From positions 2,494,001 through 2,558,000 of the forward strand of contig NZ_CP086136.1 of assembly GCF_017565645.3 (NCBI RefSeq): a stretch of DNA of 64,000 nucleotides, given 5' to 3'. The position numbers were made by a program, and so were the translations under genes. Below are positions 26,526-35,437 of the stretch, in pieces (the stretch's first letter is position 1; every line of letters begins with the position of its first letter). The stretch is from Bradyrhizobium barranii subsp. barranii. GTDB taxonomy: Bacteria > Pseudomonadota > Alphaproteobacteria > Rhizobiales > Xanthobacteraceae. Under the pieces are notes generated by a model. That model ran no database searches and was not told the origin of the DNA. It was given only the letters and a program-made list of their open reading frames with translations.

Positions 26526-26948
26526 GAGCAGCCTCGCTAAAGCCTCAATTTGGACATCCGACTCAGGCCCGACGGCACAGCCGGGCTGCCGCGTGGTGCT
26601 GCGGATGCAGAAGCCGAAGCTATTGCGCCACTGGCGAGCGCGACTGAGGGCACGGCGGCAGGCTGATGTGACTTGCCCGACCAACAGGTGCCAGCAATGC
26701 AAGTGCTGGCGAAGCTTCCTGATGATCTCCCGCAGATCGTCCGCGTACTCCTCGATCAACCGGCGTCCATTCCGAGAATGGGAGAGTTTGGCGCCAGCCC
26801 TTCCCGGCGGATCAACTCGTCACTGGTGCCATAGGGCCGATTTAGAAAGAAATCTCGGTTGCCGAGAGCTGACTCGGTGTTGGAGAATTTTTCGGCGAGC
26901 TACTTCTCTCCGACGTTTGTTTCAGGCTCAAGTACGTGATGTATCGTA
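26526..26948. other. Gene-poor stretch, probably decayed
   Basis: No full-length gene is seen. A short minus-strand frame near 26759 (MIEEYADDLREIIRKLRQHL) looks protein-like but loses sense after about 22 residues. The stretch abuts an IS5 remnant. Confidence 0.4.
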
Positions 26949-27102
26949 TTAGGGCGCGGACTCATTAACGCGCAGCCAGAGCCTTATTGACGCAAGCTGG
27001 ACCAAGGCCAGGTAGTTAACGGCAAGCTTGTCGTAGCGCGTTGCCACCCGGCGACATTGTTTGATCTTGCTGAAGAACCGTTCGACGCGGTTGCGAGCAC
27101 GG
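26949..27102 (-). pseudogene. IS5-family transposase, C-terminal remnant
   Basis: The minus strand encodes YRARNRVERFFSKIKQCRRV, then ATRYDKLAVNYLALVQLASI and RLWLRVNESAP, then stop (26949-26951). This is the conserved C-terminal end of IS5/IS427-type transposases, with the catalytic Glu in RVERFF. Everything upstream is missing and is replaced by the MarR fragment at about 27103, so a deletion adjacent to an IS removed the rest. Confidence 0.85.
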
Positions 27103-27103
27103 T

Positions 27104-27335
27104 AGACCGAGACGACCGGAGAGCGCGTCGTCTGTATGTCACAAGGCGGGGAACTGACTTGCGCCGCCGGCTGCGCCCGGTCCTGCTTGCCGCTCAGGAA
27201 CGCTTATTGGCCCCACTCTCAAAATCGGAGCGTGTTGCTCTGATGGATATGCTCGTCCGGGTAATCGAAGCCAACGATTCCTACGCCCGTCCCGGCAACG
27301 GTCGACGAAAGCCGCGCCGCAAATCAGGTGCATAA
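27104..27335 (+). pseudogene. MarR-family regulator, C-terminal remnant
   Basis: The reading VDRDDRRARRLYVTRRGTDL, then LAPLSKSERVALMDMLVRVI, is the wing and C-terminal dimer helix of MarR proteins (DRRAxxLxLT motif). The DNA-binding helix and N-terminus are lost at the IS5 junction. The open frame before it (MFDLAEEPFDAV…) is IS5 sequence read backwards. It stands just before a TctC-type gene that it may once have controlled. Confidence 0.78.
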
Positions 27336-27840
27336 TCGATGGCATAGGAGCCAAAGCGATGACTATTTGGCGACAACTGACGACGATCTTGCTTTCCGCG
27401 TCCCGGCCTTCAGATCAGCAAATGTGTCCGCCGGCAGATTGTGGGGCTACGGCTTTGCTCATTTGCTCTTGGCATTTGCTTTTCTAGTTCTTGTCTTCCC
27501 CGTTGCCGCTCATGCAGGCTGGCCTGAGCATCCGGTGAAACTAATCGTCACGTTTCCGCCAGGCAGCGCCAATGATGCCGCGGCTCGAATATTTGCCGAT
27601 GGGCTTTCCAGGAAATGGGGCAAGCCAGTTGTAGTCGAGGACAGGCCGGGCGGCGAAGGCACTATTGGAGTCGGCGCTTTCGTCGCGGCCCAAGATGACC
27701 ATACCTTGCTCTATACCGTTGCCGGATCAGTTAGCGTCGCGCCATTGTCGACAACCTGACCTACGACGTCGATCGGGATTTGGTGCCCATCGCGGCCACG
27801 ACGGCGATCGTTCTGACCCTTGCTATCAACGCATTCGAAA
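27328..27840 (+). pseudogene. TctC-type (Bug family) substrate-binding protein, broken
   Basis: After a signal-like segment (LLLAFAFLVLVFPVAAHAGW) it has the Bug hallmark PVKLIVTFPPGSANDAAARI then VVVEDRPGGEGTIGVGAF, the N-terminal lobe of periplasmic binders of tripartite tricarboxylate transporters. A lost base near 27750 shifts the frame; the next frame continues VDNLTYDVDRDLVPIAATTA and then loses similarity at about 27840. Roughly the first third of a ~320-residue protein remains. No membrane subunits are nearby. Confidence 0.75.
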
Positions 27841-27969
27841 TACTTCGGGTTGACCAGTGCCGCACATCGGGCCGCCACCTCGGCCCTCTGATTCACCACC
27901 AGCATTGGAGCCGACCTCAAGCCCGCGTTTCGACTGGCGGGTGAGCTGTCATGTATGATGTCGTAATGG

Positions 27970-28358
27970 TCAGAAGATGGACTGCGCGGTACCAAGCTGC
28001 TGCATATCAAGATCGAGCGTGTATTCGCCTCCGGCAAGCCGATAGGCCATCGTCACTGTGGCGTATGCATCTGTGATGAATATCGCCAAATGATCTTTGC
28101 CGTCATTTGGATGCGCCGCTTCACAACGCCGAACGCAGTCTGCGCAGTAGCTCCGGCGAGCTGCGCGTCTTCCGCAAACAGGTCTATGGCCGATCGGCAA
28201 GCGACGGACGCGCCTTCAAGGGCTTCATAAAATCGCGGCTTGCCAGCCGCCTCTGATAATAGATAGCTCTGCAGAAAACGCCGTGCTCGGCCAACAACGT
28301 ATTTTCGATCCTCTCGGATTATCTTCCGTCGGGGGTCCGTTTGTATCCAGTCAAACAT
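27970..28358 (-). pseudogene. Hypothetical protein with a frameshift
   Basis: The main frame starts MFDWIQTDPRRKIIREDRKY at 28358 and runs through YEALEGASVACRSAIDLFAE, then changes to a poor C-terminus near 28100. The alternative frame continues sensibly as DHLAIFITDAYATVTMAYRL … LDLDMQQLGTAQSIF and stops at 27970. One missing base in the ATGACGGCAAAGATC region explains both. The family is not recognised. The composition is helical and soluble. Confidence 0.5.
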
Positions 28359-28541
28359 GTTCGATCTCACTGATTGCTGGTCTGCTAATGCCCATTTGGC
28401 TCCAAATGGTGGATTCCCCAATGGACTGACTTCTTCCGAGGATTGCATCTCGCGAGAGCGACTGTCCGATCCACGCTGCTACAGTCGATCGTCGTCGAAA
28501 GTGCGAGCGATCCAGCGAGCAGCTATCCTAGCGAAGGATAG

Positions 28542-28724
28542 CTAGCGAGTCGGCGGCGCCAAATCGACCGGGGCAACACGAAGACCCGCCTCGTTCAGCG
28601 CTTGAACGATCTGCTTCGCAAGGAGCTTCGCTTCTTCAATTCCACACTGCGCGTCGGGATGTCCTTTGAAGAATTCGGAAATCGCGGTCGCAATGATGGA
28701 GTTCACCTGATGCGGATCGTCCAT
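28542..28724 (-). CDS. Short conserved-looking protein
   Basis: 60 residues (MDDPHQVNSIIATAISEFFK, then PDAQCGIEEAKLLAKQIVQA). It has an amphipathic helical pattern with even composition and a plausible full-length C-terminus (VAPVDLAPPTR). No domain is recognised. It stands alone on the minus strand in a decayed area and has no obvious partner. Confidence 0.5.
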   Translation of the reverse strand: MDDPHQVNSIIATAISEFFKGHPDAQCGIEEAKLLAKQIVQALNEAGLRVAPVDLAPPTR

Positions 28725-29018
28725 TTTATCTCGCAGTCGACTTCCTCAAGCACGCGAGGAGACTTTTGGGCGTGCGCGGCATAGCGGCGTTCGCTTGATT
28801 AAGCGCGGCCATGCCTCGTAGTTCCGAGTCTCGCGCTCGGGGGATACCGCGGGCGCAGTTCCATTCCTGCAGGCCGTCCAACATCTCAGGAAATAAATAG
28901 GCGTTCGATTCCGGCTTGTCGGCCAGCCAAGTCGCCAAGTATTTGCATACACTGAGTTTATCTCGAGGCTAAGCCAAGCGGTCCCATCAAGCGTACTCGA
29001 AATTCACGCCCGACCGGG

Positions 29019-29160
29019 AAAAATCTCTGGAAGAGAGTGGGGCCGGTCCGCGACTGGGAAAGCGTTGAGGAATTGACCACCCCCACCACTCGCTTCGCCT
29101 GCCATTGTCAGTGGCTTTTTGTATTTAATTCCAAAATGTCGCATACGAACCAGGAGACCG
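29019..29160. repeat. ~140-bp dispersed direct repeat, copy 1
   Basis: The core GAGAGTGGGGCCGGTCCGCG, GAGGAATTGACCACCCCCAC and GCTTTTTGTATT are shared, with scattered changes, with 37605-37748 in the same orientation. The two copies bracket the stress and envelope gene block. No ORF is visible in either. Confidence 0.8.
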
Positions 29161-29212
29161 CGACCAGCTTATCTGGTTCGGGTCTCCGGCTTTCGACGAC
29201 GACCGCACAGGG

Positions 29213-29725
29213 CTAGGCAGCTTTGCCAGGTGCAGCGGCCTTGTTCGGTACGGGGCTCGCGCTCGGGGGAGCGCCTGTCTTGATATCGATTGTCTTGGTA
29301 GTCTTCACGGCTTTGGCGGGCTTCTTGATAGCGAGATGCAGCACGCCCTTGTCGAAATGAGCTTCGACGGCTCCGTCTTCCGGCTCGAAAGGAAGAGACA
29401 TCGATCGATAGAAAGAACCATAGCTGCGCTCCTCGACGTGCCAGTCCTTTTCATCTTTCGTGCTCTCCGCCTTCTTCTCGCCGGAGATAACCAGCTGGTT
29501 GCCGTCGAGGCTGACTTTGATGTCTTTGTCGTCCACGCCGGGAAGTTCGGCTGTCACAGCATCCTTGGTTTCCGCTACATTGATTGCCGGTGCGCCCGCC
29601 CCAATGCTGGGAGACGGCGAACCCTGATCGAAAGCGCGAAATGCGTTTTCCATTTCACGCCGCATGGCTCTGATCGGGTCGAATGCAGGCTCCAGGCTGG
29701 TGGTCCACAATCTCGGAAGGCTCAT
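29213..29725 (-). CDS. Small heat-shock protein, Hsp20 family
   Basis: 170 residues from MSLPRLWTTSLEPAFDPIRA, with GGAGAAA as ribosome binding site; the open frame to 29872 has no good earlier start. The alpha-crystallin domain spans about 45-140 (PAINVAETKDAVTAELPGVD; VSLDGNQLVISGEKK; SYGSFYRSMSLPFEPEDGAV; GVLHLAIKKP). The C-terminus is Ala/Pro/Lys-rich and lacks a clear IxI anchor. It is an ATP-independent holdase for unfolded proteins. Its leader can fold over the ribosome binding site. Confidence 0.93.
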   Translation of the reverse strand: MSLPRLWTTSLEPAFDPIRAMRREMENAFRAFDQGSPSPSIGAGAPAINVAETKDAVTAELPGVDDKDIKVSLDGNQLVISGEKKAESTKDEKDWHVEERSYGSFYRSMSLPFEPEDGAVEAHFDKGVLHLAIKKPAKAVKTTKTIDIKTGAPPSASPVPNKAAAPGKAA

Positions 29726-29729
29726 CTGG

Positions 29730-29750
29730 TTTCTCCAAAGGTTGAAGAAA
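29730..29750 (-). promoter_or_regulatory. Candidate RNA thermometer over the hsp20 ribosome binding site
   Basis: Read on the minus strand, TTTCTTC (29750-29744) can pair with GGAGAAA (29736-29730) across a 7-nt loop, with one G-U pair, covering the whole Shine-Dalgarno sequence 4 nt before the ATG. A weak, AU-rich stem that hides the SD is the design of ROSE and fourU thermometers of bacterial hsp20 genes. It was not folded by program. Confidence 0.45.
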
Positions 29751-29944
29751 TATCGGATAGAGCCTGCTCCTTGCGCACCCGGCGGCCTTGATTTAGCGCA
29801 AAATCGGCGGGTTATTTCGAAGCGAAAAGGCGGGCAATGATGATGAATCCCGCAAGCAAGGGAGCGCGTCAACTAAGTTGACCTAATGATACTTGCATCG
29901 GTGCACTGAAAGCGGGCAGGCCGAGCGCATTCAGTCGCAGGGGG

Positions 29945-30634
29945 CTAATGCCAGAGGGCAAAGATCCATTTCGCGCCGAGGATGGTCTCCCAGACTACGG
30001 CCAATTCGACCGCCAGCACAACGACGCTGGCCAGCAGTGCGATCGAGAGCAGGAGTCCGTCCTCTTCGAGATAGGCTAGCGAGATCAGCGCGATCACCAG
30101 GGCGGGGACGACATTGCTGAGAGGGACTGGCGTGAAGAGCAGGGTGATGTTCAGGAGCACGACAACGGCGCCGACGAGACGCTTGGTCGCATCGAACGGA
30201 GTCGGCCAGCGGGGATGAATGAGTTTCTCGAGAGACCTCAGCACGGGCACGGCGCGCTGCACCAGAGCGGCAAGGTGCCGTGTCGGCAATGGACGGGCGG
30301 CGACGCGACGTGGGAACACCGGCATGTTGTGGCCCAGGATCATCTGGAACGCGGGGATCATGAGCAGCAGGCCCGCAACGATCGAGACACCCGGTGCAAC
30401 TGCAACCACACCGAGCAATAGCATGATGAGGCCGAAGGAGCGCTTGTGCATGCGGCTCATCAGCCAGCCGAGGGTAAAATGATCCGCGGGCGCCTCGTCG
30501 TGCAGCCGCTGCAGCAAGACCGAGGCGGGGGCGAGCGCGGTGTCATCAGTGGGTAGCTTCAGGTTCGGCCTCCTCCCTTCGTTGGCGTCTCGGTCGAGCG
30601 CAATGGATGAAATCAACGAACTCCAATGCGCCAC
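29945..30634 (-). CDS. exoD: ExoD-family membrane protein
   Basis: 229 residues matching ExoD over its length: DEAPADHFTLGWLMSRMHKR SFGLIM near residue 50, then hydrophobic helices at about 68-95, 150-170, 172-190 and 195-220, with PVFPRRVAARPLPTRHLAAL between. ExoD was named for a role in exopolysaccharide production and alkaline tolerance in rhizobia; the biochemistry is unknown. The ATG at 30634 is the first in frame; MHKRS… cannot be the start because conserved sequence precedes it. Confidence 0.88.
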   Translation of the reverse strand: MAHWSSLISSIALDRDANEGRRPNLKLPTDDTALAPASVLLQRLHDEAPADHFTLGWLMSRMHKRSFGLIMLLLGVVAVAPGVSIVAGLLLMIPAFQMILGHNMPVFPRRVAARPLPTRHLAALVQRAVPVLRSLEKLIHPRWPTPFDATKRLVGAVVVLLNITLLFTPVPLSNVVPALVIALISLAYLEEDGLLLSIALLASVVVLAVELAVVWETILGAKWIFALWH

Positions 30635-30663
30635 GACGAACAGACGCGGCAGAACTAATCCCC

Positions 30664-30707
30664 TATGGAATGAGCGGCATTTTAATATGGAATGAGCGGC
30701 ATTTTAA
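30664..30707 (+). repeat. Perfect 22-bp tandem duplication
   Basis: The 22-bp unit (TATGGAATGAGCGGCATTTT plus AA) occurs twice head to tail between exoD and the ABC transporter gene. It could be a duplicated regulatory site or a replication slip. Confidence 0.9.
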
Positions 30708-30799
30708 CCGGGCTCATCACCTGCTCCCGACTGCCGCTTGGTCAAAGTTGCTAGGCGAAAGCAAGATCAGCAGAATAACAATCACGGGGTGCACCCGGA

Positions 30800-32746
30800 T
30801 CATGGCCGGATAGTCATCAACCAGTCGTCGAGCCGCTGCAGCCAGCGTCGAGACGGAGGTGGCGCAGGCGGCGGTTTGAGTTTGAGGCGGTCACCGTCAC
30901 GTCCATGAACGAGCTGAAGCGTTCGAGTGTGATAGACGGCCAGATCCGGGCGGTGACCAATGCTCAACACGGTGGTCTGCTTCAGCTCATCGTCGAACAG
31001 AGCCATAACGCGGTGCTGGCTGTCTTCGTCGAGCGCGGCCGTCGCTTCGTCCAGAAAGACCCATGCCGGCTTGTGCAGGAGAAGGCGCGCAAAAGCGAGG
31101 CGCTCCTGCTCGCCAAGCGAAAGCTCCTTGTCCCAGCGCTCGATCGTGTCGAGCTTTGGAACGAGATCGCCGAGATCGCAGCGGCCAAGTGCTTGGCGAA
31201 CATTCGCTTCGGGGAAGGCGTCGACGGGGCTCGGATAGCTGAGGGCGTTGCGCAATGTACCCAGCGGCAGATAAGGGCGCTGCGGCAGAAATGCCATCGA
31301 CTCGAGCGGAGGCGTGAGGATTGATCCGGAACCCCGTGGCCAAAGGCCTGCCACGGCGCGAAACAGTGTCGATTTTCCTCTTCCGGTGTCACCGACAATC
31401 AGGACACGCTCGCCAGGGGTGATATGGACCGTCGCGTCATCGATGACGATATGTCCGTCGGGCAAGAGGATGCGGACGGCCTCGAAAGCGAGATGTCCCT
31501 CCGGATGCAGAGCGCGTTTGATCTCCTCCGCGCCCGCGTCGATCGCGGGGAGATTGTCGAGCGCTTCGCGAAAGCGCGCGACCCGATGGATCGCCGCGCG
31601 CCAATCGGCGAGGCGCGAGAAATTATCGACGAACCATCGCAGCGCCAGCTGTACCTGGGTGAACGCGCCCGCCACCATGATCAGGCCGCCGAGCGTCAGG
31701 CTGCCGCCGAAATAGGCCGGTGCCGCCACCAGTATCGGAACGACGAGCGACAGCCAGCCAATGCCCGATGTAATCCACGTCAGGTGAGCGAGCGAGGAGG
31801 ATATCCGTCGCATCGTGTCCACAACGGCCGCGAGCGCGGCCTCGAGATGCCGTCGTTCGTCCGTTTCCCCGCCATGCAACGCAATGCTCTCGCCGGATTC
31901 GTTGACCCGAACGAGCGCGAAGCGGAATTCCGCCTCACGCGCATATCGCTGGCCGTTCAGGGCAATCAGCGGCCGCCCTACGATCCAGGTCAGTGCGGAC
32001 CCGGTCAAGGCGTAAGCGAGCGCACACCAGACCATGTAACCGGGAATGGCGATCTCGTAGCCCGCGACCTGAAACGTGACTTGCGCCGATAGTGTCCAAA
32101 GCATGCCGACGAAAGCGATGAGCTGAAGCAGGGAATAGACGATGCCGCATCCGAGGTCGGCGGTGTAGTCGCCCAAGAGGCGCGTATCCTCCTGGATGCG
32201 CTGGTCCGGGTTGTGTCCATATTCGCCAGCAAAGCCGAGCTGATAGACGCGCAATGGCTTGAGCCATTCGGCCAGGAGGTGACGGGTAATCCATTCCCGC
32301 AGTCGAAACTTTAGGCGCTCCTGGAGAAAGGTGTTTGCGACCGTGAGCGCCAGCAAAATCACGACGATGACAACGAACGTCCAGAGGTCATGGAGGAAGC
32401 CCGACAGGTCCTTGCGGCCGACGGCGTCGAAGAACCGGCCGTTCCAGTCATTGAGCTGGACTTGTCCAAACATATTGGCAATGGTGATGACCGTCGAGGC
32501 AGCGAAGATCGCTACCACGCGCCGTCCGCCTTCGGCGCGAACACGCGCGAACACGCCCAGGTCCCGGACAAGATTGAAATCTTGTACTGGCGCAGCTTTG
32601 ATGAGCGCGTCCGCGAGAGGAGGTCTCGCCGTCGCGCCCGGCATGATTGGCAACAGAGGATCTGCGGCCTGCGGCAGCTTCGGAATTGCCTCCGCCGGTT
32701 GGGGAACGGCCTCGGGAGCCGTAGGTGATGCAACGTCAGCCTTCAT
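30800..32746 (-). CDS. ABC transporter, fused permease and ATPase, SbmA/YddA type
   Basis: 648 residues. A Pro/Ala-rich start is followed by the SbmA_BacA-like membrane domain (about 60-370; LNDWNGRFFDAVGRKDLSGF, ERLKFRLREWITRHLLAEWL, NPDQRIQEDTRLLGDYTADL). The ATPase domain (about 430-620) has Walker A GDTGRGKSTL, the signature LSLGEQERLAFAR and Walker B WVFLDEATAALDE. Relatives move peptides such as bleomycin or microcins, or envelope lipids; BacA-like members are needed for long rhizobial infections. The substrate here is unknown. It is a single gene with its promoter in 32747-32942. Confidence 0.92.
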   Translation of the reverse strand: MKADVASPTAPEAVPQPAEAIPKLPQAADPLLPIMPGATARPPLADALIKAAPVQDFNLVRDLGVFARVRAEGGRRVVAIFAASTVITIANMFGQVQLNDWNGRFFDAVGRKDLSGFLHDLWTFVVIVVILLALTVANTFLQERLKFRLREWITRHLLAEWLKPLRVYQLGFAGEYGHNPDQRIQEDTRLLGDYTADLGCGIVYSLLQLIAFVGMLWTLSAQVTFQVAGYEIAIPGYMVWCALAYALTGSALTWIVGRPLIALNGQRYAREAEFRFALVRVNESGESIALHGGETDERRHLEAALAAVVDTMRRISSSLAHLTWITSGIGWLSLVVPILVAAPAYFGGSLTLGGLIMVAGAFTQVQLALRWFVDNFSRLADWRAAIHRVARFREALDNLPAIDAGAEEIKRALHPEGHLAFEAVRILLPDGHIVIDDATVHITPGERVLIVGDTGRGKSTLFRAVAGLWPRGSGSILTPPLESMAFLPQRPYLPLGTLRNALSYPSPVDAFPEANVRQALGRCDLGDLVPKLDTIERWDKELSLGEQERLAFARLLLHKPAWVFLDEATAALDEDSQHRVMALFDDELKQTTVLSIGHRPDLAVYHTRTLQLVHGRDGDRLKLKPPPAPPPSRRWLQRLDDWLMTIRP

Positions 32747-32942
32747 GCGCCGGCGTCACCCTGTTTCATCAGCCGGGAGTTACTGAATTAGCTAAGCAGG
32801 CCCGGGCGATCGGGATCTTGACCCACCGCAAATGACTTCCCCGGCGGCATGACTATTATGCTATCATCAAAACGCTTGATTCAGGAAGAAGCAGGACCGT
32901 GATCACGGCATTGCCTGCAAAGCGCATTGATCGACCGGGGAC

Positions 32943-33992
32943 ATGCCAGAGATAACGGAAAAGTCTGACCGGCAGAAAGGTGCCGAAGCCGAAGTCGAAG
33001 GCTTTCGGAAAGACCTCGGCCCGTTTGTCGTCGCCGCTGAAACAACCCGAATGCCCATGCTGTTCACGGATGCGGCAAAACCCGACAACCCGATCATCTT
33101 CGCCAACGACAGTCTTCTCGCTCTGACCGGGTATGACCGGGAGGAAGTGCTCGGAAATGACTTCAACTTTCTGATGGCCAGCGGTTCGGATGTCGAGGCC
33201 TTGACGCGAGCCAAGGCCGAGTTCGAGGGTTCGTCTAACGGCGCCGAAGTGTTCTGCCGCCGCAAGGATGGCAGCGAATTCTGGGCCGCGCTCTTCGTCA
33301 GTCCGGTGCGCGATGAAGGTGGCGACATCGTTCAATATTTTGCATCCCTGATTGATCTCACCAAGCTCAAGGAAGATGAAGCTCGATCCAGGATGCTGAT
33401 CGACGAGCTGAACCATCGCGTCAAGAATACCCTTTCCACGGTGCAATCGATCGTCTGGCAGACGTTGCGAACGACGACCGATCCCGAGCAGATTCGACAA
33501 TCCATCGGATCCCGGTTGTCCGCGCTTTCCCGGTCGCACGACCTGCTGACCCGCGAGAAATGGGAGAGTGCCGGCCTGCTCGATATCGTTCACGATGCGC
33601 TGGAACCGTTCGGGGTCTCCGGCGGACGGGCGGATCGTATTGTGATCACGGGGGAGAACGTTCGCTTTCCACCGAAATCAGCTTTGGCCCTTGGTATTGC
33701 GTTCAACGAACTTGCGACCAATGCCGTGAAATACGGTGCGTTGTCCAACGCGGTCGGATCAGTCCAGATCTCGTGGACGGCGGAGACGCCGGCCGGGAAA
33801 AGGCTCGTGCTGAGCTGGAGCGAGAGAGGCGGTCCCCCCGTCGCGCCGCCGGCACACAAGGGATTTGGCTCGCGGGTGCTCGAGCGCGGCCTCGCTCATG
33901 AGCTGGAAGGTGAGGTGCAACTGGACTATCGGCCGAGCGGGCTTATCTGCACGATGGACATTCCGTTACCAAGAGGTGCCCCTGGTGGATAA
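32943..33992 (+). CDS. PAS-HWE histidine kinase
   Basis: 349 residues. The N-terminal PAS domain (about 28-145) is of the LOV type in shape (ANDSLLALTGYDREEVLG … FLMASGSDVEALTRAKAEF), but the flavin-binding cysteine of GRNCRFLQ is replaced (GNDFNFLMA). Next is the HWE phosphoacceptor box LIDELNHRVKNTLSTVQSIV (about 155-175), then a GHKL ATPase region (IAFNELATNAVKYGALS) and the C-terminal HELEGE stretch. It is cytoplasmic, with no membrane helix. Its partner is probably the response regulator that overlaps its stop. Confidence 0.92.
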   Translation: MPEITEKSDRQKGAEAEVEGFRKDLGPFVVAAETTRMPMLFTDAAKPDNPIIFANDSLLALTGYDREEVLGNDFNFLMASGSDVEALTRAKAEFEGSSNGAEVFCRRKDGSEFWAALFVSPVRDEGGDIVQYFASLIDLTKLKEDEARSRMLIDELNHRVKNTLSTVQSIVWQTLRTTTDPEQIRQSIGSRLSALSRSHDLLTREKWESAGLLDIVHDALEPFGVSGGRADRIVITGENVRFPPKSALALGIAFNELATNAVKYGALSNAVGSVQISWTAETPAGKRLVLSWSERGGPPVAPPAHKGFGSRVLERGLAHELEGEVQLDYRPSGLICTMDIPLPRGAPGG

Positions 33993-34359
33993 GTTGCTCT
34001 GCGGCCGGCGCGCCCTCGTGGTCGAGGATGAGATGCTGATTGTCATGATGATTGAAGACATGCTTGCCGACCTCGGCTGCAATTCGGTGACTTCGGCCGC
34101 GACGGTCGACAAGGCGCTCGCGCTGATCGATGCGCAGGCCTTCGACGTCGCGCTGCTCGACATGAACCTGAACGGCGACGATAGCTATCCGGTAGCGGAG
34201 GCGCTCTTTGCGCGCGGAGTTCCGTTCGCCTATTCCACCGGCAACACCGGTCAAAGCGTCAGAGACAGCAACCCCGACAGGGTTGTGCTGAAGAAGCCCT
34301 TCAAACTTGAAGACCTGGTCGCGATACTTAACCGCCTCAAGCTCGCGCCGATCGAGTGA
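33985..34359 (+). CDS. Single-domain response regulator
   Basis: About 124 residues from the GTG at 33985 (MDKLLCGRRALVVEDEMLIV), with AAGAGG 8 bp ahead; a GTG at 33976 is also in frame. It is a receiver domain only: the acidic pair in VVEDEM, the phosphorylated Asp in DVALLDMNLNGDDSYP, and Lys in RVVLKKPFKLEDL. No output domain. It overlaps the kinase stop by 8 bp, so translational coupling and partnership are likely. Such receivers often act as phosphate shuttles or sinks in HWE kinase systems. Confidence 0.88.
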   Translation: MDKLLCGRRALVVEDEMLIVMMIEDMLADLGCNSVTSAATVDKALALIDAQAFDVALLDMNLNGDDSYPVAEALFARGVPFAYSTGNTGQSVRDSNPDRVVLKKPFKLEDLVAILNRLKLAPIE

Positions 34360-34437
34360 AAGGCTCGATGATTGTCAGGTTGCCGTTGGCGGGGATCAAT
34401 TTGGCTGTGGCCGACCGGCAATCCGCCCAAGGTCGAT

Positions 34438-35385
34438 CTAGGACGTGACAAAAACTTCTACGAACATCCCGGCGAAAGCGCCGGTGCTACCGACGAAGCT
34501 GCCGGACACCGGGATCGTCTGGCGGATATCGCGCGCGACCGCGACCGGGATCAGATTGAAGCCGCCGAGGCTGCGATTCGTCGGGTCGAAGGTGATCCAG
34601 CCGGCGCCCGGTACGAAGACTTCCGCCCACGCATGGGTTGAACCCGCACCGCTCGATCCGATGCTCTGTTGTTCCGGATTGTAAAGATAGCCGGAAACGA
34701 TTCTGGCTCCGAACCCGAGCATGCGTGCTGCTTCGGTGAATAAGACCGCGAAATCCCGGCATGACCCCCAACCACGATTCAGGGTCTCTACCGGCGTTTG
34801 GGTGCCCTCATCCTCCCGGCTCTGATACCGGATAGCTTCGGAAACGCCGACGCTGAGGTCCTTTAGGAGCGACAACGTGTCGGTCCGACTTCCTCGAACG
34901 AACATTTGTGCCCAGTTTCGCAGGACCCCCGCCGTGTCCGAGAACTGGGGGACGGCCAGGGCGCCGAGATCGGTCCAATCGTCATCGGAATAGCGGAATG
35001 GATAAGATAGGGCCGAAACAGCGATGTCGAACACCGGCCATGCAACCGCGTCGAGCTGAAGCTCCGCGACGCTGGTGATCACCAGGTCGGAGGCTGTCAT
35101 CTGAAACGTGGCTGTCGCGATCGCATTGCCAAACACATCGTGCGCCCAGGTCAAGGCAGCCTGCGGCGTCACCGTGACGTTGCTCGAAATCAAGCGAAGC
35201 TCGCGGCTTTCGCGCGGACGAAGCATCAAGCGGTGCGGCAACAGGTGCACGTGTTCGTTGAAGCGATAAGTCGTCGTGTGAAGAACCTTCAGCGTAATCA
35301 ACGAAAGCTCCGATCGGTCAGCCTCTGGCCATGCCCCTTGTCCGGCGGTCCCCTTCGGGAAGTGTGGCCGAGTTGACGAGCCCAT
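34438..35385 (-). CDS. Transglutaminase-like protease family protein
   Basis: 315 residues. An N-terminal beta domain (LKVLHTTTYRFNEHVHLLPH RLMLRPRESR) is followed by the transglutaminase core with Cys in NRGWGSCRDFAVLFTEAARM, His in AGSTHAWAEVFVPGAGW and Asp in ITFDPTNRS. There is no signal peptide. Genes of this type often sit with circularly permuted ATP-grasp proteins, but none is near here. It is predicted to cut or modify peptides, or to form amide bonds; the substrate is unknown. The conserved domain begins near residue 30, so a later start is possible. Confidence 0.9.
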   Translation of the reverse strand: MGSSTRPHFPKGTAGQGAWPEADRSELSLITLKVLHTTTYRFNEHVHLLPHRLMLRPRESRELRLISSNVTVTPQAALTWAHDVFGNAIATATFQMTASDLVITSVAELQLDAVAWPVFDIAVSALSYPFRYSDDDWTDLGALAVPQFSDTAGVLRNWAQMFVRGSRTDTLSLLKDLSVGVSEAIRYQSREDEGTQTPVETLNRGWGSCRDFAVLFTEAARMLGFGARIVSGYLYNPEQQSIGSSGAGSTHAWAEVFVPGAGWITFDPTNRSLGGFNLIPVAVARDIRQTIPVSGSFVGSTGAFAGMFVEVFVTS

Positions 35386-35437
35386 GCAATTGTCGCTCCA
35401 GATGACTGAAACCAGAGGCGACTAGGAGGAGCACACC

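Noticed and set aside
28726..28938. 70-residue minus-strand ORF (ATWLADKPESNAYLFPEMLD)
   Set aside because: The first part looks protein-like, but there is no good start codon or binding site and the C-terminus loses sense; too weak to list as a gene.
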